Shown piece after piece: positions 1-10,964 of a stretch of 64,000 bases of DNA. The notes beneath the pieces were generated by a model. The model was given only the letters and a program-made list of their open reading frames with translations. It was not told where the DNA came from and did not search any database. Source of the stretch: Fistulifera solaris (taxonomy: Eukaryota; Bacillariophyta; Bacillariophyceae; Naviculales; Stauroneidaceae). Each line of letters opens with the position of its first letter. The first letter of the stretch is position 1. Both the position numbers and the translations under genes were made by a program. The DNA is taken from the NCBI GenBank assembly GCA_030295235.1, contig AP026147.1, positions 558,001-622,000 on the forward strand. Reading direction: 5' to 3'.

Positions 1-30
1 CTCTTGTTCCTTTAATTTGACATATTGATC

Positions 31-1419
31 ATGATGTTTACTAGACTAGTAGTGGCTGCCGCCTTGCAAGCGTCGCTGGTTGCAGGCTTTCAGCCGACTT
101 CACCGGCTCTTCGTCATTCGTCATCAAAGACATTGTCGGCCGTCGTCGTCAACACGCCACAGGAAAGCCCACTGTCGACACTACCAAAAGAAGGCATGCT
201 GATGGATTTGCAAGGAATCGCCTTTTCCGGCTTGAAAGGCCAGGCATTGACTATAAAGCATGAAGACTTCCCGAAGGGTGCCGATCTCCGCGCCGTCATC
301 CCCAAAGACTGTTTCGAACCCGACACGGCCAAGTCTCTGGGTTATTTGACGGTGTCTACTATCGGAACTGCCCTCTGCACAGCCATCGGTGTCAGCATGC
401 TACAGGTACTACCACCAGCAAATCCTTTGACGTGGCCCATTTGGGCGGCTTACTCGGCTATCACCGGTACGGTCGCCATGGGCTTGTGGGTGTTGGCGCA
501 TGAGTGCGGTCACGGCGCCTTTTCGAAGAACAAAAAGCTTCAAGATGCCGTGGGATATACCATTCACAGTATCATGTTAGTACCATATTACTCGTGGCAG
601 CGATCTCATGCCGTTCATCATCAGTACACGAATCATGTCGAATTGGGCGAAACGCACGTTCCGGAACTTTCGGCCAGTCGAGAGGAAGGCTCCCTCGGCA
701 AACGACAAGCCTTCATCAAGACATTCGGAGAGAAAAATGGAATTCGCGCTTGGGGTGTCTACCAACTCTTTATGCATCTCGTGCTTGGATGGCCCGCGTA
801 CCTCTTGATTGGGGCGACCGGAGGTCATGCTCGCGGTATGACCAATCACTTTTACCCCGAGCCTCTTACCACTCCCGATCAGCCGAAGAAGGAACTCTTC
901 CCTGGTAACTGGAAAGAAAAGGTCTATCAATCGGACATCGGAATCGCTGCTACAGTCGCTGCTGTCGCTGCCTGGGCACTCTGCAATGGACTTCCCCAGG
1001 TCATGGCTCTTTACGGCGGACCATTGCTCGTCGTCAATGCGTGGTTGGTCACCTACACATGGTTGCAACACACCGATGTTGATGTTCCTCACTTTTCGGA
1101 CGATAAGCACAACTTTGTGAAGGGAGCATTGCATACCATTGACCGACCATATGACAAACTCGACCCGTGGGGCATTATTGATTTCTTACATCATAAGATT
1201 GGTACTACCCATGTGGCACATCATTTTGACAGCACGATTCCTCATTACAAGGCCCAAGCAGCCACCGATGCTATCAAAGAAAACTTTCCCGAATATTACT
1301 TGTACGAACCAACTCCAATTCCTCAAGCGCTTTGGCGGGTTGCCAAAGGATGCTCTGCCGTTGAGAAACGCGGCGATTCCTGGGTCTTTGTCAACGAAGG
1401 CTTGGAAGATAAGCTTTAA
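31..1419 (+). CDS. FAD6: Plastid-targeted delta-12 (omega-6) fatty acid desaturase
   Basis: Membrane di-iron desaturase that should place a double bond at the delta-12/omega-6 position of plastid lipid acyl chains. The three histidine boxes are complete: HECGH near residue 157, HAVHH near 193 and HVAHH near 394, with hydrophobic pairs between them. Length (462 aa) fits the family. The ATG at 31 is the first in frame (an upstream TTG is not needed). The N-terminus is a hydrophobic signal peptide followed by AGF-QP and a basic Ser-rich stretch, the usual diatom plastid import layout. The third box and flanks resemble microsomal FAD2 more than plant plastid FAD6. The symbol follows the diatom convention of calling the plastid delta-12 enzyme FAD6 and is inferred from targeting. 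No intron or break seen. Confidence 0.9.
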   Translation: MMFTRLVVAAALQASLVAGFQPTSPALRHSSSKTLSAVVVNTPQESPLSTLPKEGMLMDLQGIAFSGLKGQALTIKHEDFPKGADLRAVIPKDCFEPDTAKSLGYLTVSTIGTALCTAIGVSMLQVLPPANPLTWPIWAAYSAITGTVAMGLWVLAHECGHGAFSKNKKLQDAVGYTIHSIMLVPYYSWQRSHAVHHQYTNHVELGETHVPELSASREEGSLGKRQAFIKTFGEKNGIRAWGVYQLFMHLVLGWPAYLLIGATGGHARGMTNHFYPEPLTTPDQPKKELFPGNWKEKVYQSDIGIAATVAAVAAWALCNGLPQVMALYGGPLLVVNAWLVTYTWLQHTDVDVPHFSDDKHNFVKGALHTIDRPYDKLDPWGIIDFLHHKIGTTHVAHHFDSTIPHYKAQAATDAIKENFPEYYLYEPTPIPQALWRVAKGCSAVEKRGDSWVFVNEGLEDKL

Positions 1420-1970
1420 ATAAGTCTATAACTTAGATATCTGGTATCTAACCGTATTGCGTGATGCATCCGAGTACAATTTAGGAGAATTCGCACGAAT
1501 CGGTAATTATTTGCCGCTAGATTAAACCAGTGGGATCGACGTGCGTTTCTCCAATGAAACAGTATAAAGCTACTTCTGGAGTTTTGAAAGAGTCCATCTG
1601 ACGAATGAATAGGATCTGCCACAATTGGTGATCCGCGACACAAATCTCCGAGTTGTTCTTCGATTCACACGAAGCACAAACATAAATATCCTTTGGAGTA
1701 CATCGCTAACCACAAAGCTTAATCACTCTGTTAACTTAAAAGAAGGAAATGATTTTTTCAAATTCCGCTCTTATGCGTTGTAGCTGAATCGACAACTTGA
1801 TCTTTGTTTCCGATTATAACAAGCCTGGAATGTCCCCCCTATACAACTGCTTCATTATTGTCCATACTAAAATAAGTATTCAATGTGTGACCACTGACCG
1901 ATTCTTTTTTTTGTTTGTTTGCCATCACTTGCATTAGAAACCTCGATTTGGTCGACTTCATGTTGATCCA
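1420..1970. other. Intergenic, convergent 3' ends
   Basis: AT-rich spacer between the 3' ends of the desaturase and the BASS transporter. The short reading frames here have no coding character. It presumably holds both 3' UTRs. I see no repeat or RNA gene. Confidence 0.5.
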
Positions 1971-2965
1971 TCAATACCTCGTAAGAAGTAAGAATGACTT
2001 CCCAAAGGGAGCATCGGCTGGAGCTTTGGTCCATCCGAGCTTCCATGATACGATGCAGTAAATTGCGACCACAGCGCCCTCCGCCAATCCGTACATGAAA
2101 GCTATAGTCAAGTGGGTGAGCAAATGTAGAAACAAACCAAAGACGTAATCGAATGAACAAAGCACTTACGAACTCCCATTGCCTCTGTCAACTCCACCCC
2201 CTGAAACATGGTGAGCGCCAACGATGTGCCGATACCAACATTCTGATAGCAGCATTCAATGGCGACCGTCATTCTCTCCGGTGGTTTTAAATTGATCGAC
2301 GCGGCAATAATATTGGCCAAGATAACACCCCCTACACAAGGTATTAGCACTGCCACATAAAAACTCCAATCGCGGGCCCAAATTTTGCTATCGGCGTCTC
2401 CCGAGTTCGTCATAGTAGCGGAAAACAAAATAAGACACAAGCCCGAAGCATTTCCCAAGCGGTTTGCCATTTGTTTGAACGAGTCGGATTGTGATTTGGC
2501 ACTGCAATATAATCCGGCCGAGATTGCTGTTATTACCAGCGCTAATGCGGATAACAGTGGCGCCCATTCCAAGTTTGATACAACGTCATCGTTGTACGCC
2601 AGAGTGGTGTAAATGAGCAAATTCACTGGCAACATGACGATGGACAGGAAAGTGCTGATGGCGGTCATCGAAACGCTCAAGGCCAAGTCGGCATTGAACA
2701 AAGAAGCGAACCAATTCGAGTACGATCCGCCTGGCGAACTAGTTACAATTAAGAGGGTCAATCCAACAGCGTGACTGAGAGTGAGGGTTTTGACCATAAT
2801 GAAGCCGAGCATCGGAAGCACCAGGAACTGGCAGAACATGCCGGTGGCGAGTGCTTTGTAATTCCGTAATTGCGAACGCACAGATCGGATTTCCACCGTC
2901 GCACTCATACCGAATACGAGTGAAAACAGCAGCAGATTGCTGGCGATGGTTAGTAAATCTACCAT
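1971..2965 (-). CDS. BASS/SBF-family sodium-coupled transporter (bile-acid:Na+ symporter fold), two exons
   Basis: Multi-pass membrane carrier of the BASS (SBF) family, which moves organic anions with sodium in plastid or plasma membranes; the substrate cannot be read from sequence. Typical features: an N-terminal FGMSATVE helix, the SSPGGSYSNWFASLFNADLALS segment matching the conserved sodium-site region, and a late IECCYQNVGIGTSLAL motif. Exon 1 (2965..2170) ends in GGAGTTC before a GTAAGT donor. A 68-bp intron (2169..2102) ends in CTATAG, and exon 2 (2101..1971) continues in frame as PFMYGLAEGAVVAIY to a stop, giving 308 aa. Without splicing the frame runs into junk, so the intron is well supported. 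No clear transit peptide, so membrane location is open. Confidence 0.85.
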
Positions 2966-3312
2966 GGTGTTATTTTAAGATGATAAGCTACAGGGTCGAT
3001 GAATGAATACTAACACATCCGCAGTGTTTGCTTTTGCGTTTTTGTGTTTTGGCGCCAACGCTGCAAACGCTCACGACATAAGTAGAAAACATCAACGGAA
3101 GCCTGCTTACCGTTGGAGGCCTAAGTAAAAATTCAACCTCGTTCGTGTCAAAAACGGGGGGAGAAACAACAGTCCCGTGATATTGGGTCCCGGATGCACG
3201 ATGTTGACCGCAAACGCAAAAAAAACATAAGCCTGCGAGATCTTCCGGGTCGCTGATCATATCACAAATGTCAAAAGAACATCGATAAGGAAAAAAACAT
3301 GTTCAAATAATT
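2966..3312. other. Intergenic spacer
   Basis: Spacer between the start of the BASS transporter and the end of the GAF gene, both on the minus strand. It must contain the transporter promoter. A 90-codon minus-strand frame here has no recognisable protein character. Confidence 0.4.
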
Positions 3313-4125
3313 TTATATCGAATCAAAAAGCCAAGTCGCCATGATCTCCCTCATGGCCTCACACGCCAGACCCTGAAGACCCTTGAGCTGCTTCTCGGTA
3401 ATGTCATGTCGAGGCTTCATATCAATCACACAAACAGTACCGAGATGATTTCCTTCCGGTGATGTTACCCGGGCACCCGCGTAAAAGCGAATTTTCAGTC
3501 CGTCGGCCACCAACGGGTTGTTCGCAAAGCGAGGATCCTGCGTGGCATCCCGTACGACCATCAGGCCATCATTCGTCTCGATGGCGTGTGCACAAAACGC
3601 ACAGCTGCGTGGCGTTTCTGTAACACCCGCATCCAAGCCGGTGGAGCTGACGAAATGTTGTCGTCCGGCGTCCACCATGCTAATGACCGCGATGGGCACA
3701 TCAAAGAGTTTCTTGGCGGCGTCGACGATGCGTTGAAACTCGGGAGCGAGAGCTGTTTGGAATACCTCGTCTTCGGTGATGCGATCCAGAACGTTGTATG
3801 ACTTGAGTTTCATGAGACGTTCCGCTTCTTTCTTGGCCTCCTGCTTTGAGCAAGTCTTGGAGTCCAGACTGGTCAAATACCAACCGAAGTGTTGCTGGTC
3901 CGGTGTACGCATGTCTTGATTCAACAAACGCATGAGACTGTTCTTGTCCTTATAGTCTTTGACAGTCATAGAGGACGGTTTCGTGGTCTCTTCGTTAGTT
4001 TGGGAAGCGGGCGGCTCCTCTTGAAAAAGGCCGCGCTCCGCCATGAGCCTAGTTAGCAAGGCCCATTCTGATTCATCCCAGTGAGAGGAATCGGTAGATC
4101 GGATAGAAGAGGAACGAGGCGCCAT
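3313..4125 (-). CDS. GAF-domain protein
   Basis: A 270-aa protein whose C-terminal half is a GAF domain (roughly residues 130-265): the FDVPIAVISMVD strand, the QHFVSSTGL loop, the PRSCAFCAHAI segment and IRFYAGARVTSPEGNHLGTVCVID are all typical of stand-alone GAF proteins related to phytochrome-like and cGMP-binding GAFs. The N-terminal third is polar and probably disordered. I chose the ATG at 4125 (MAPRSSS): the longer frame to 4302 reads like 5' UTR. GAF domains bind small ligands or chromophores; the Cys pair in CAFC could serve redox or cofactor binding, but that is inference. No kinase or cyclase output domain is attached, so the partner is unknown. Confidence 0.85.
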   Translation of the reverse strand: MAPRSSSIRSTDSSHWDESEWALLTRLMAERGLFQEEPPASQTNEETTKPSSMTVKDYKDKNSLMRLLNQDMRTPDQQHFGWYLTSLDSKTCSKQEAKKEAERLMKLKSYNVLDRITEDEVFQTALAPEFQRIVDAAKKLFDVPIAVISMVDAGRQHFVSSTGLDAGVTETPRSCAFCAHAIETNDGLMVVRDATQDPRFANNPLVADGLKIRFYAGARVTSPEGNHLGTVCVIDMKPRHDITEKQLKGLQGLACEAMREIMATWLFDSI

Positions 4126-6236
4126 CCTTGAAAATGTTGTGAAGTGGAATGTGGACGGACGTGTTTTGCTTGCTTGATAGATTGTTGCCTTTTTTGAGCG
4201 GAAGTTGAGCACGTGCAAAGTTAAGAGATAAGAAAGCGGCACGGCCGAGAGAAAGAGAGAATTGAATTCGGGACGTGCGAACGGGCCCTTCAAGATTCGC
4301 AAGATATCTTATAGCGCCCGAAGTACAGCGATTAAAGGTTGGAAGAATGGTATAGACAAAATAGTATGTAGTCTTTCTTGTAATCGTGAAGGATTGCATC
4401 TTCAGCGTTCTTTGTTCTTATTTAATTTTGGTTTCTAACTTCTGTCTTGCATTCGGTCTCGGACAGCTGACGTGGATTAGCTATTAGCTTTTTAACTTGC
4501 TATGGCTGCGGGAAGGAATATGCATCATCTACACTAGTCATTCCATTTTCTACTCCGTCACGCCGTCGTATATATATAACATATTACCTGTTACTTACTT
4601 TGTACAAACTACAGTGAGTGTGCAACGTGACACGTGACACGTGACACGTGACTCTAGGTACTCTCTTTCTCTCTACAATAAGGTTGACAGTTGACAAGTA
4701 TTATTTTGAAAATACTCCGTAAATTATTAGTGTCTTGCTTATCCCTCGTTCTTTGTCCCTCAAGCCTCAGGCATTGGCCATTGGTGACGCAAAAAAGAGT
4801 AAAGTACTCCGTAGAAGAAAAGAGACCGGTTCTCAACTCAAAACGTACGCTCGGACAGACGAATTTTTCAGCCTTGGCCGTATAGGTACCAGGGTAAAAC
4901 GCTCAAAAAAAACGAAAAGGACGAAAAACCGAAAAATAAAAAACTAGTGATTCAATCGTAGGAGTCGTATCTACTTAAGGCTCTGTAATGAAGGTGAATA
5001 ACTGCATCAAAACGAGTCTTATGATAATAAAAACCCGCCTACATATTTATATTTGCTCATCTGAAATGTGAGGGAAATCGCATCAAGAAAAGGCATATTG
5101 GGTGAGTTGTATGTCGCCAAAGTATCAGAGGGTGTTCGAAGCAATAGCAGGACCTTCTGTTAGCGTGAAACGAAAGCTTTAACCAAAGTCTGTGCTTTCC
5201 CTCCCTCTCTTTTGTAGCTTTGTATTATATTGAAGTGATATTGAGAAGAATTGGTCACGAGAGAATGATTTTCATAAATAATGAAGCCTTTAACAACTGG
5301 TCGACGACAGTGCTTTGGAGGGGGCCCTTTTTACCCGCTTCATACAAAACGAACACGATATCTAACCTTTTCGAGTATAGACTTTGCTTCCAGATAGTGA
5401 TAGACGACACAGCGCTAGGCAATCATGTCAATTGGGTGACTTTTAGGAAAGTTACAGCTCAAAAGTGCATCCTTTCGGGCTGTTTCACCGCTAGCGGTTT
5501 TGAGCAAAGTAAAAGGTATCATAAGGTCCGCTATATAATTTTTTTATAAAATACAATGAAGAAGCGTGTCAATCGGATAAAATTTGATTAAGATATTGTA
5601 CAACAAGTGCTGTCTTTCGTTTTGGTTGCAACTTGATTTTTTCAACTTGACATTTTCAAAAACTCCCGCTCAACATTTTTGGCCGGGAGTTCCCAGCCCA
5701 AAAAAATGAAGTTTGCTGACGTGGATGACCCGAATAGAAAAATTTAACTCGTTTTTTCACAATTTTTTTTCGTTCACCAATGGCCAATGCCTCAAGCTAG
5801 ATGTTTCTACTTTTCTACAAGAGCTTCTCATTGCTCAGCTCAGATTTAGGTTTTGGTTTTAAGTTACGATTTTGTGTCTATTTTGCTATTTTGCTCTTGA
5901 AAATTTGTAATAGATCTACAATTTACTTTTGATCGACAATCTTCAGTTTCTGTTTCCGCTTTCTCGGTCCTTGACATCGTGGTTCGAGACGGGAAGTCAA
6001 GCAAGGAACCCTCGACGATTGGTAGAGAGGCTCTAGCTCGAAGAGCCAACAGTGAAGTGAACAGCGAAGTAGTAGCTTAAAGGAGGAACCGGGAAGACGA
6101 AGACAAGATATGCTACTAAAGTAAAGGGACGAGAAAAGAAGGTAAAATTTTTTGCTTGCCAGAGAAAGAACAAGTCTATTTACAAGAAGTATGTGATTTG
6201 CAAAATTTACGTTGCTGCCTCCTTCTAAAACAAACA
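4126..6236. other. 2.1 kb gene-poor region
   Basis: No convincing gene. It contains the 5' region of the GAF gene, a tandem CACGTG array at 4626-4653, two copies of TACTCCGTA (4713, 4805), A-rich runs near 4904-4942, and a 109-codon plus frame at 5220-5549 that lacks protein-like composition. The 3' end of the CLPTM1 gene lies at the right edge. Confidence 0.5.
4626..4653. repeat. 7-bp tandem repeat with CACGTG palindromes
   Basis: About 3.7 copies of the heptamer GTGACAC. Each junction makes the palindrome CACGTG, the E-box/G-box core bound by bHLH and bZIP factors. It lies about 500 bp upstream of the GAF gene start. A related GTGACTC run lies at 27191-27218. Confidence 0.8.
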
Positions 6237-8577
6237 CTAATCTGTCTTCTTTTTCTCTGCGTTCGTAGTTTCGATAGAAGTGCCATCGCCACCTTCCATA
6301 GGCCGTGACGTATCCACAGGATAAAGCCATCGTTGGTAGAGATAAATAAAGAACACGACATCGTCACGGAAACAACTGATGCGTGCCATCGTCGGCATCC
6401 GAATGATGAAAGAGAAAAGGTCGTCAATGAATGTGTTGAGACTTTTGTAAATTAGAACGCGCCAAGGCAGGTGAGCAACACTCTTGAGTTTGTAATTCAA
6501 GAACAGCTGGGGCGTCATGAGAACAAAGCCCAATGCATACACAGCCGAAGAGGCGGAAGTCACGACCCAAGAATACCACCCGGAGTGTTCTTGGTAAACA
6601 AAAGAATACAGAGTATACCCCAAAACAAGCGGGAGCAAGATGCTTCCCAACCTTCGAGTGGCCATACGATCCGCTTCCATACTCATCTGCGACACTTCTT
6701 GCTTTTTCTTTGCTGCCGCGTCGCCCTCTTTATCGGCAGCTTCTTTGTCCGCCGCAATCGTATCGAGGCGTACGGCCCGCAACTCGTACCCGAAAAGGGA
6801 AGGGAGCCAGTTCCACCACGCGATCGATGTACCATGAGTGCGGCGACAAAATTGAAGACCCGCGGCCCGTCGACATTTCCATAGGGCAATGAGACAGCCA
6901 ATGGCACTTGGAATCGTCATCAGTAGTGAGCTATCCTTTTCAATCAGAAACAGTAAAATAACAGTTTGTCCGATTGTGTCGAGGAATAAGGATCGTACAC
7001 TGAGACCGGTCAAATCCTTGTTGTTGCGCCAGAAAGACACCTCATTCTTGAACGTCAGGAACTCGAACAGCATGTGCAAAGCAGAGAAGAGTAACGTAAC
7101 ACCCAACAAGGTGACATTCGTGTCAGCAATGAGCCGGCGTACATCGTCTATATCTTCCTGTTGAAATCCCAACTCCTTTTGAGCCTCAAGTGCTTCTCCA
7201 AAATGAGACAACAATCTCCATCGAGCAGGACTCATTCCTCCCGCTGTAGCTGTACTTGCTTTAGGCTTGTGGTCGATATCGCTACGATCAAACGACACTC
7301 GCAGCGGCAAACTCGTTACTGTTTCGTTCAAGGGAATGTACTTTTCACTGGTCAAACCAATCTCGTCAACGTGCAACACAGGTGCAAACGCCAAGCCCGT
7401 GGGATGATCTTTCGACTTCTGCAATCGAACAATGGGCATTCCTGATGCATGAGCCAAGTCCTGGGGGTACGATTCGTCTTCATTCACAAGCTTGATCGCG
7501 ACTTCCGGTTTCCAGTACGGATAGCCAACTCCTTTTTCTTTCATGTCCAACATGTTGTGATAATCCCGATATTCGCTCGGTTTGAAGTGCTCCATATCCC
7601 ATGGCTTCCAAGCCTTCGTATCTCCCAATACGTATCGTTTCCACATGTAAACAAGGTCGTGAAACAGAATTCGTCCGGGTTTGGCAATGTGATGCGGCTT
7701 GTCGTATTTCACCATTTGCACATCGCCCAACTGTAGGGAATGAGTTCGTTGAGCGCGTTGCAACGTTGACTGGATGGTGTTTCGGGATTCGGGCGGCCAC
7801 ACAAAATCTCGATCCGTTCGTACCAGTAGGGCATGTACGTACACGGTGGAATTGGAGACCAAATGTCGCCAGATACTCGAATCGGGCGTCAATTGAATGG
7901 TCGATCGCAGCTGTAGAAGTGTCGTTGGCGCATCCGTTTCGTCGTCTGAAATAATAGAGAGTAGTACCATGACTTTCTTCATATTTTTCATTATGGAATT
8001 GTAGATCGTCAAGAGGAAACTAGTCGATTCTATCCCATGTCCTGCTGCCGACATGACCGATAAGACTCCATCATCACTCTCCGATGCCACGCGTTCGGCC
8101 TCATCAATCCAAGAAACGGCGGTCTTATACGATGAATCGGCAGTATCACACGACAGCGAACCATCGCAGTTTAAAGTCGTGAGCAGAAACGATTTAGAAA
8201 AAGCGGGAAAGTGCAACTTTTCACTCAATAGTAGTTGCACATCCGGATTCATGACTGTATCTTCTTCCTCGTTATTACTCAAAGGCACCGATTCTAAGAG
8301 AAACGACCTAGAAAATTGTTTTTGTGTCGAAAGATACACTTCTAAATGAAGATCGGATGCTTTCGACCACAGCGGACGAATAAACGTGTCAGATGGAAAG
8401 GTCGAAATATCAATGAACGAAAGGGGGAAACATGAGGCGACTCAAATTCAAAGCCGCCATGCCCACATAGAAAGTCATGAGTAGCTGCGAGACAGAGAGG
8501 AATATAGTCAATCGCGGGTTAGTCAATTCATGTTCAAGCGATTGCGCGGTTCGGTCTAATACGTACAGTCGCAACAT
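6237..8577 (-). CDS. CLPTM1-family multi-pass membrane protein
   Basis: Homologue of CLPTM1/CLPTM1L, ER-Golgi polytopic proteins linked in animals to GABA-A receptor retention and lipid scrambling. Recognisable parts are FIRPLWSKASDLHLEVYLS near the N-terminus, the central HVDEIGLTSEKYIPLN region, and the C-terminal TPQLFLNYKLKSVAHLPWR...IDDLFSFIIRMPTMARISCFRDDVVFFIYLYQRWLYPVD block, which is the family signature. The open frame (to 8339) extends upstream without an ATG. Coding sense continues in another frame as LLMTFYVGMAALNLSRLMFP, joined at a C5 run (8423-8427) that appears one base too long. A start at 8577 with an intron at 8562..8485 (acceptor CTCGCAG) would give MLRLY-LLMTF. The 5' end is tentative; the body is secure. 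Confidence 0.85.
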
Positions 8578-9152
8578 TAGAAGTCGAGAAGATTGACGAC
8601 AAAAGGTTCTTCTTTCTTGCAGGGGCATTCTCGAGCTTTCTTTCGTCAGTTTGCATAATAAAAGTGCTTTGCTTCTAAAGATCTCTTGTTTGACTCGTTG
8701 ACTACACTGTACCGGGTACTCCGTATTAAGATTCGCCGCTTTGTTACCTTTCACGCATCATTTTTGTTTGACCATCATTGTCGATCACGAGACGTCGTCG
8801 CAAGTAAGTTTCGCGAAAAATAATGAAGAGTCGTTGTGCCGACGGACGGACGTTCGCAATACAGCAAAAGCTACAATATAATAATTGTAAACCGTTAACC
8901 CTACACGGATTACCAATTCGTTCTATACGGCTAAGGCATTCTGCGGCTGCCTCCAACTTTGAATGTAACAACAAAGTCAGCGATTGAATGATAGGCCGCA
9001 CAGACTATTAAGGTAAACAACCATTTTTCGCATTTGTAAATCAAACTGTGCGCGATTCTGCTATAGTAACGTGAACTCCAAAAGACTCCCCACAACATGT
9101 GTTTTTGTATCTCACATTATTTTAACATCCATCAAATAATATAAACTAAACC
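8578..9152. other. Intergenic
   Basis: Upstream of CLPTM1 and downstream of the tail-anchored cupin gene. It carries one TACTCCGTA at 8717-8725. Minus-strand frames at 8410-8754 (outside the CLPTM1 exon) and 8744-9001 do not look coding. Confidence 0.4.
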
Positions 9153-10080
9153 TTATTTCCTTTTGGACAAATGTGCCAGATACCATAACATCCCCGTCGC
9201 CGAAACAGCTCCCACCACCATTCCGGTTCCCAACCACAGCAGAGCACTCACCACCGAGTTCGTCCCACCCTCTCCCTGATCCAACGGCACCAGTCGTTGC
9301 CACTGACCGATACTGCTACTGATTCCTTCTTCGTGACAGTTCGCCACTAATTCGTTTTGCAATTGTACCAATCTTCGATACGGGTGATAATACCAGCACT
9401 GGAATTGACCTTCCCAATATTCCAAAATTAGAGAGTCTTCCAAAAAATGCAAAATGTGCGGATAGAATGGATCAATCTGTGTCGACATGCGATGTGATGT
9501 ATCGGCAAGACGTAGGGCAAGTTGTGAGTGCAAGCTAGTTTAGCGACGACACTGAATTTACATCTTGAAGGACTCACCTGAAAAAGGTACCCGCACCATA
9601 CACCGTCTTGGTTGTCCCTTCCTGTTCCAATAACCATAATTCGACGTTTCCTTTGACAACAAACGTAAATGTTTTATGATTGTGCAAATATCCCGATCGC
9701 ATGACATCTTTCTTGGAAAATAACATGTTAATGCGTGTCCCACCGACACGGAAACGATGAATTTCACCTCGATCATCGACGTAGATGGAGGGGACGGGGC
9801 TGTTGGCGATGCGACCCGGTCCCTCACTAACATGAGGACTTTCCAGCACTTTCTCTGTTCCGACGTCGACATATTCTGTGGCGACGAAAGAATCAAGGAG
9901 GCCGATGATGATTAGTACTCGAAGAAAGATACCCGACGACACTCGCACAATAAGCCAGTTTCAACTCTGTGAAGAGGGCTGAAAGCACAACGTACCTTCC
10001 ACCTTAACCATACCCTCCAGTGGATCCTTTTGTTTGGTAAATTCTAAAGCGGCGGATCGTTGTTTCTTGTCAAGGACCAT
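9153..10080 (-). CDS. Tail-anchored cupin-like protein, three exons
   Basis: Hand-spliced 254-aa protein. Exon 1 is 10080..9996 (MVLDKKQRSAALEF), intron 9995..9876 (GTACGT...CACAG), exon 2 is 9875..9578, a very short 43-nt intron is 9577..9535 (GTGAGT...CTAG), and exon 3 is 9534..9153. All junctions keep frame, and together they make a cupin barrel: RVGGTRINMLFSK, GYLHNHKTFTFVVKGNVELWLLE and HILHFLEDSLILEYW. The HNH pair could bind metal. The C-terminus is a single hydrophobic helix (ALLWLGTGMVVGAVSATGMLWYLAHL) followed by SKRK, a tail-anchor layout suggesting an organelle or ER membrane with the barrel in the cytosol. The enzymatic role is unknown. Confidence 0.75.
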
Positions 10081-10376
10081 CTTTTTTGAGAGCCTTCTTC
10101 GTGTCCGTCTTGTGTACCTTGTGCCGAGGCGCTCTTAGCCGCGATAACTGCGAAGTTTAGCTTTGATATTCACAACAGCAATTACCAAACAAAGTCAATT
10201 ATTCTCAAGGCAGAATATTCTTTATTCTTGTGCTGAAAGCGAACTCTTTTGCATGCTGCTCTGCGAAGGTTCGGCAAAACGACGAAATCCTTTATTCGCT
10301 CGATAACTTCACGCCGATAAGGTTAGCGTTATAAAGCTTCACCATCACACCATCACTATATAAAATAAAAATTCTG

Positions 10377-10394
10377 CTGCATTTCAGTCATGAT
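10377..10394 (+). repeat. Dispersed hairpin element, partial copy
   Basis: CTGCATTTCAGTCATGA, identical over this stretch to the right half of the fuller copy 190 bp downstream. Confidence 0.6.
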
Positions 10395-10567
10395 TGATTA
10401 TCCCGGGCCAATAAGTGCTGCTTATTCTCCCTTAGTTTTAAAAAAGATTGGTGAACTCCACTTGTTATTGTTGCAGTTGTATTACCTGCGGCATCATTTT
10501 TCGACTGTCGATTGTGGATGTCGAAGATCAGTGCAGATCGAAGTGAGCCAAATTTACTATAGCCTTT

Positions 10568-10617
10568 AGTGTTGGTTTACAGAAAACACGACTGCATTTC
10601 AGTCATGAGTCATGAGG
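10568..10617 (+). repeat. Dispersed hairpin element
   Basis: Carries AGTGTTGGTTTAC, an 8-10 nt variable gap, then GACTG-catt-TCAGTC-ATGA, with ACTATA a few bases upstream of the first box. GACTG/CAGTC can fold into a small hairpin. Same order and spacing as copies near 31.3, 31.6, 34.7 and 38.7 kb. Confidence 0.65.
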
Positions 10618-10964
10618 TCAAGCTAACGACTTTATCGGGGGATCAATTACTACTCATAGTGCTTACACGTACGATGATCTTGATTAGTCTATTCTAGAAG
10701 ACTTCATTGCGTGAGAAGCATTGGAAGAGTTCGTCTGCGATGAACAAACATATGTATCTATGTCGAGTATCGTTTCTCTTGTTCTGTGCGAGTATTTTTG
10801 TGACAAAAAACGTTGGTCACCTCGCTCCTCATTAATTAATTCGGCGAAAACCAAACTTTCCGAAGGAATCTCACACCGCGACGTCATCAAACGAGAGAAT
10901 CATGTTCAACGAAAAGCCCAATCGTTCTATACATGTATTTCGTTGCCCCCTTCCATCACTGCTG

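Larger units (their letters stand above)
10081..10964. other. Intergenic with two copies of the dispersed hairpin element
   Basis: No gene seen. Contains a partial element copy at 10377-10394 and a fuller one at 10568-10617. The remaining frames are short. Confidence 0.5.

Noticed and set aside
2988-3260. 90-codon minus frame upstream of the BASS gene
   Set aside because: No coding character; the transporter starts cleanly at 2965.
5220-5549. 109-codon plus-strand frame in the gene-poor region
   Set aside because: Composition is not protein-like, there is no family pattern, and it sits in AT-rich spacer; kept as intergenic.
8744-9001. 85-codon minus frame upstream of CLPTM1
   Set aside because: No family pattern; it lies beyond the likely 5' end of CLPTM1.
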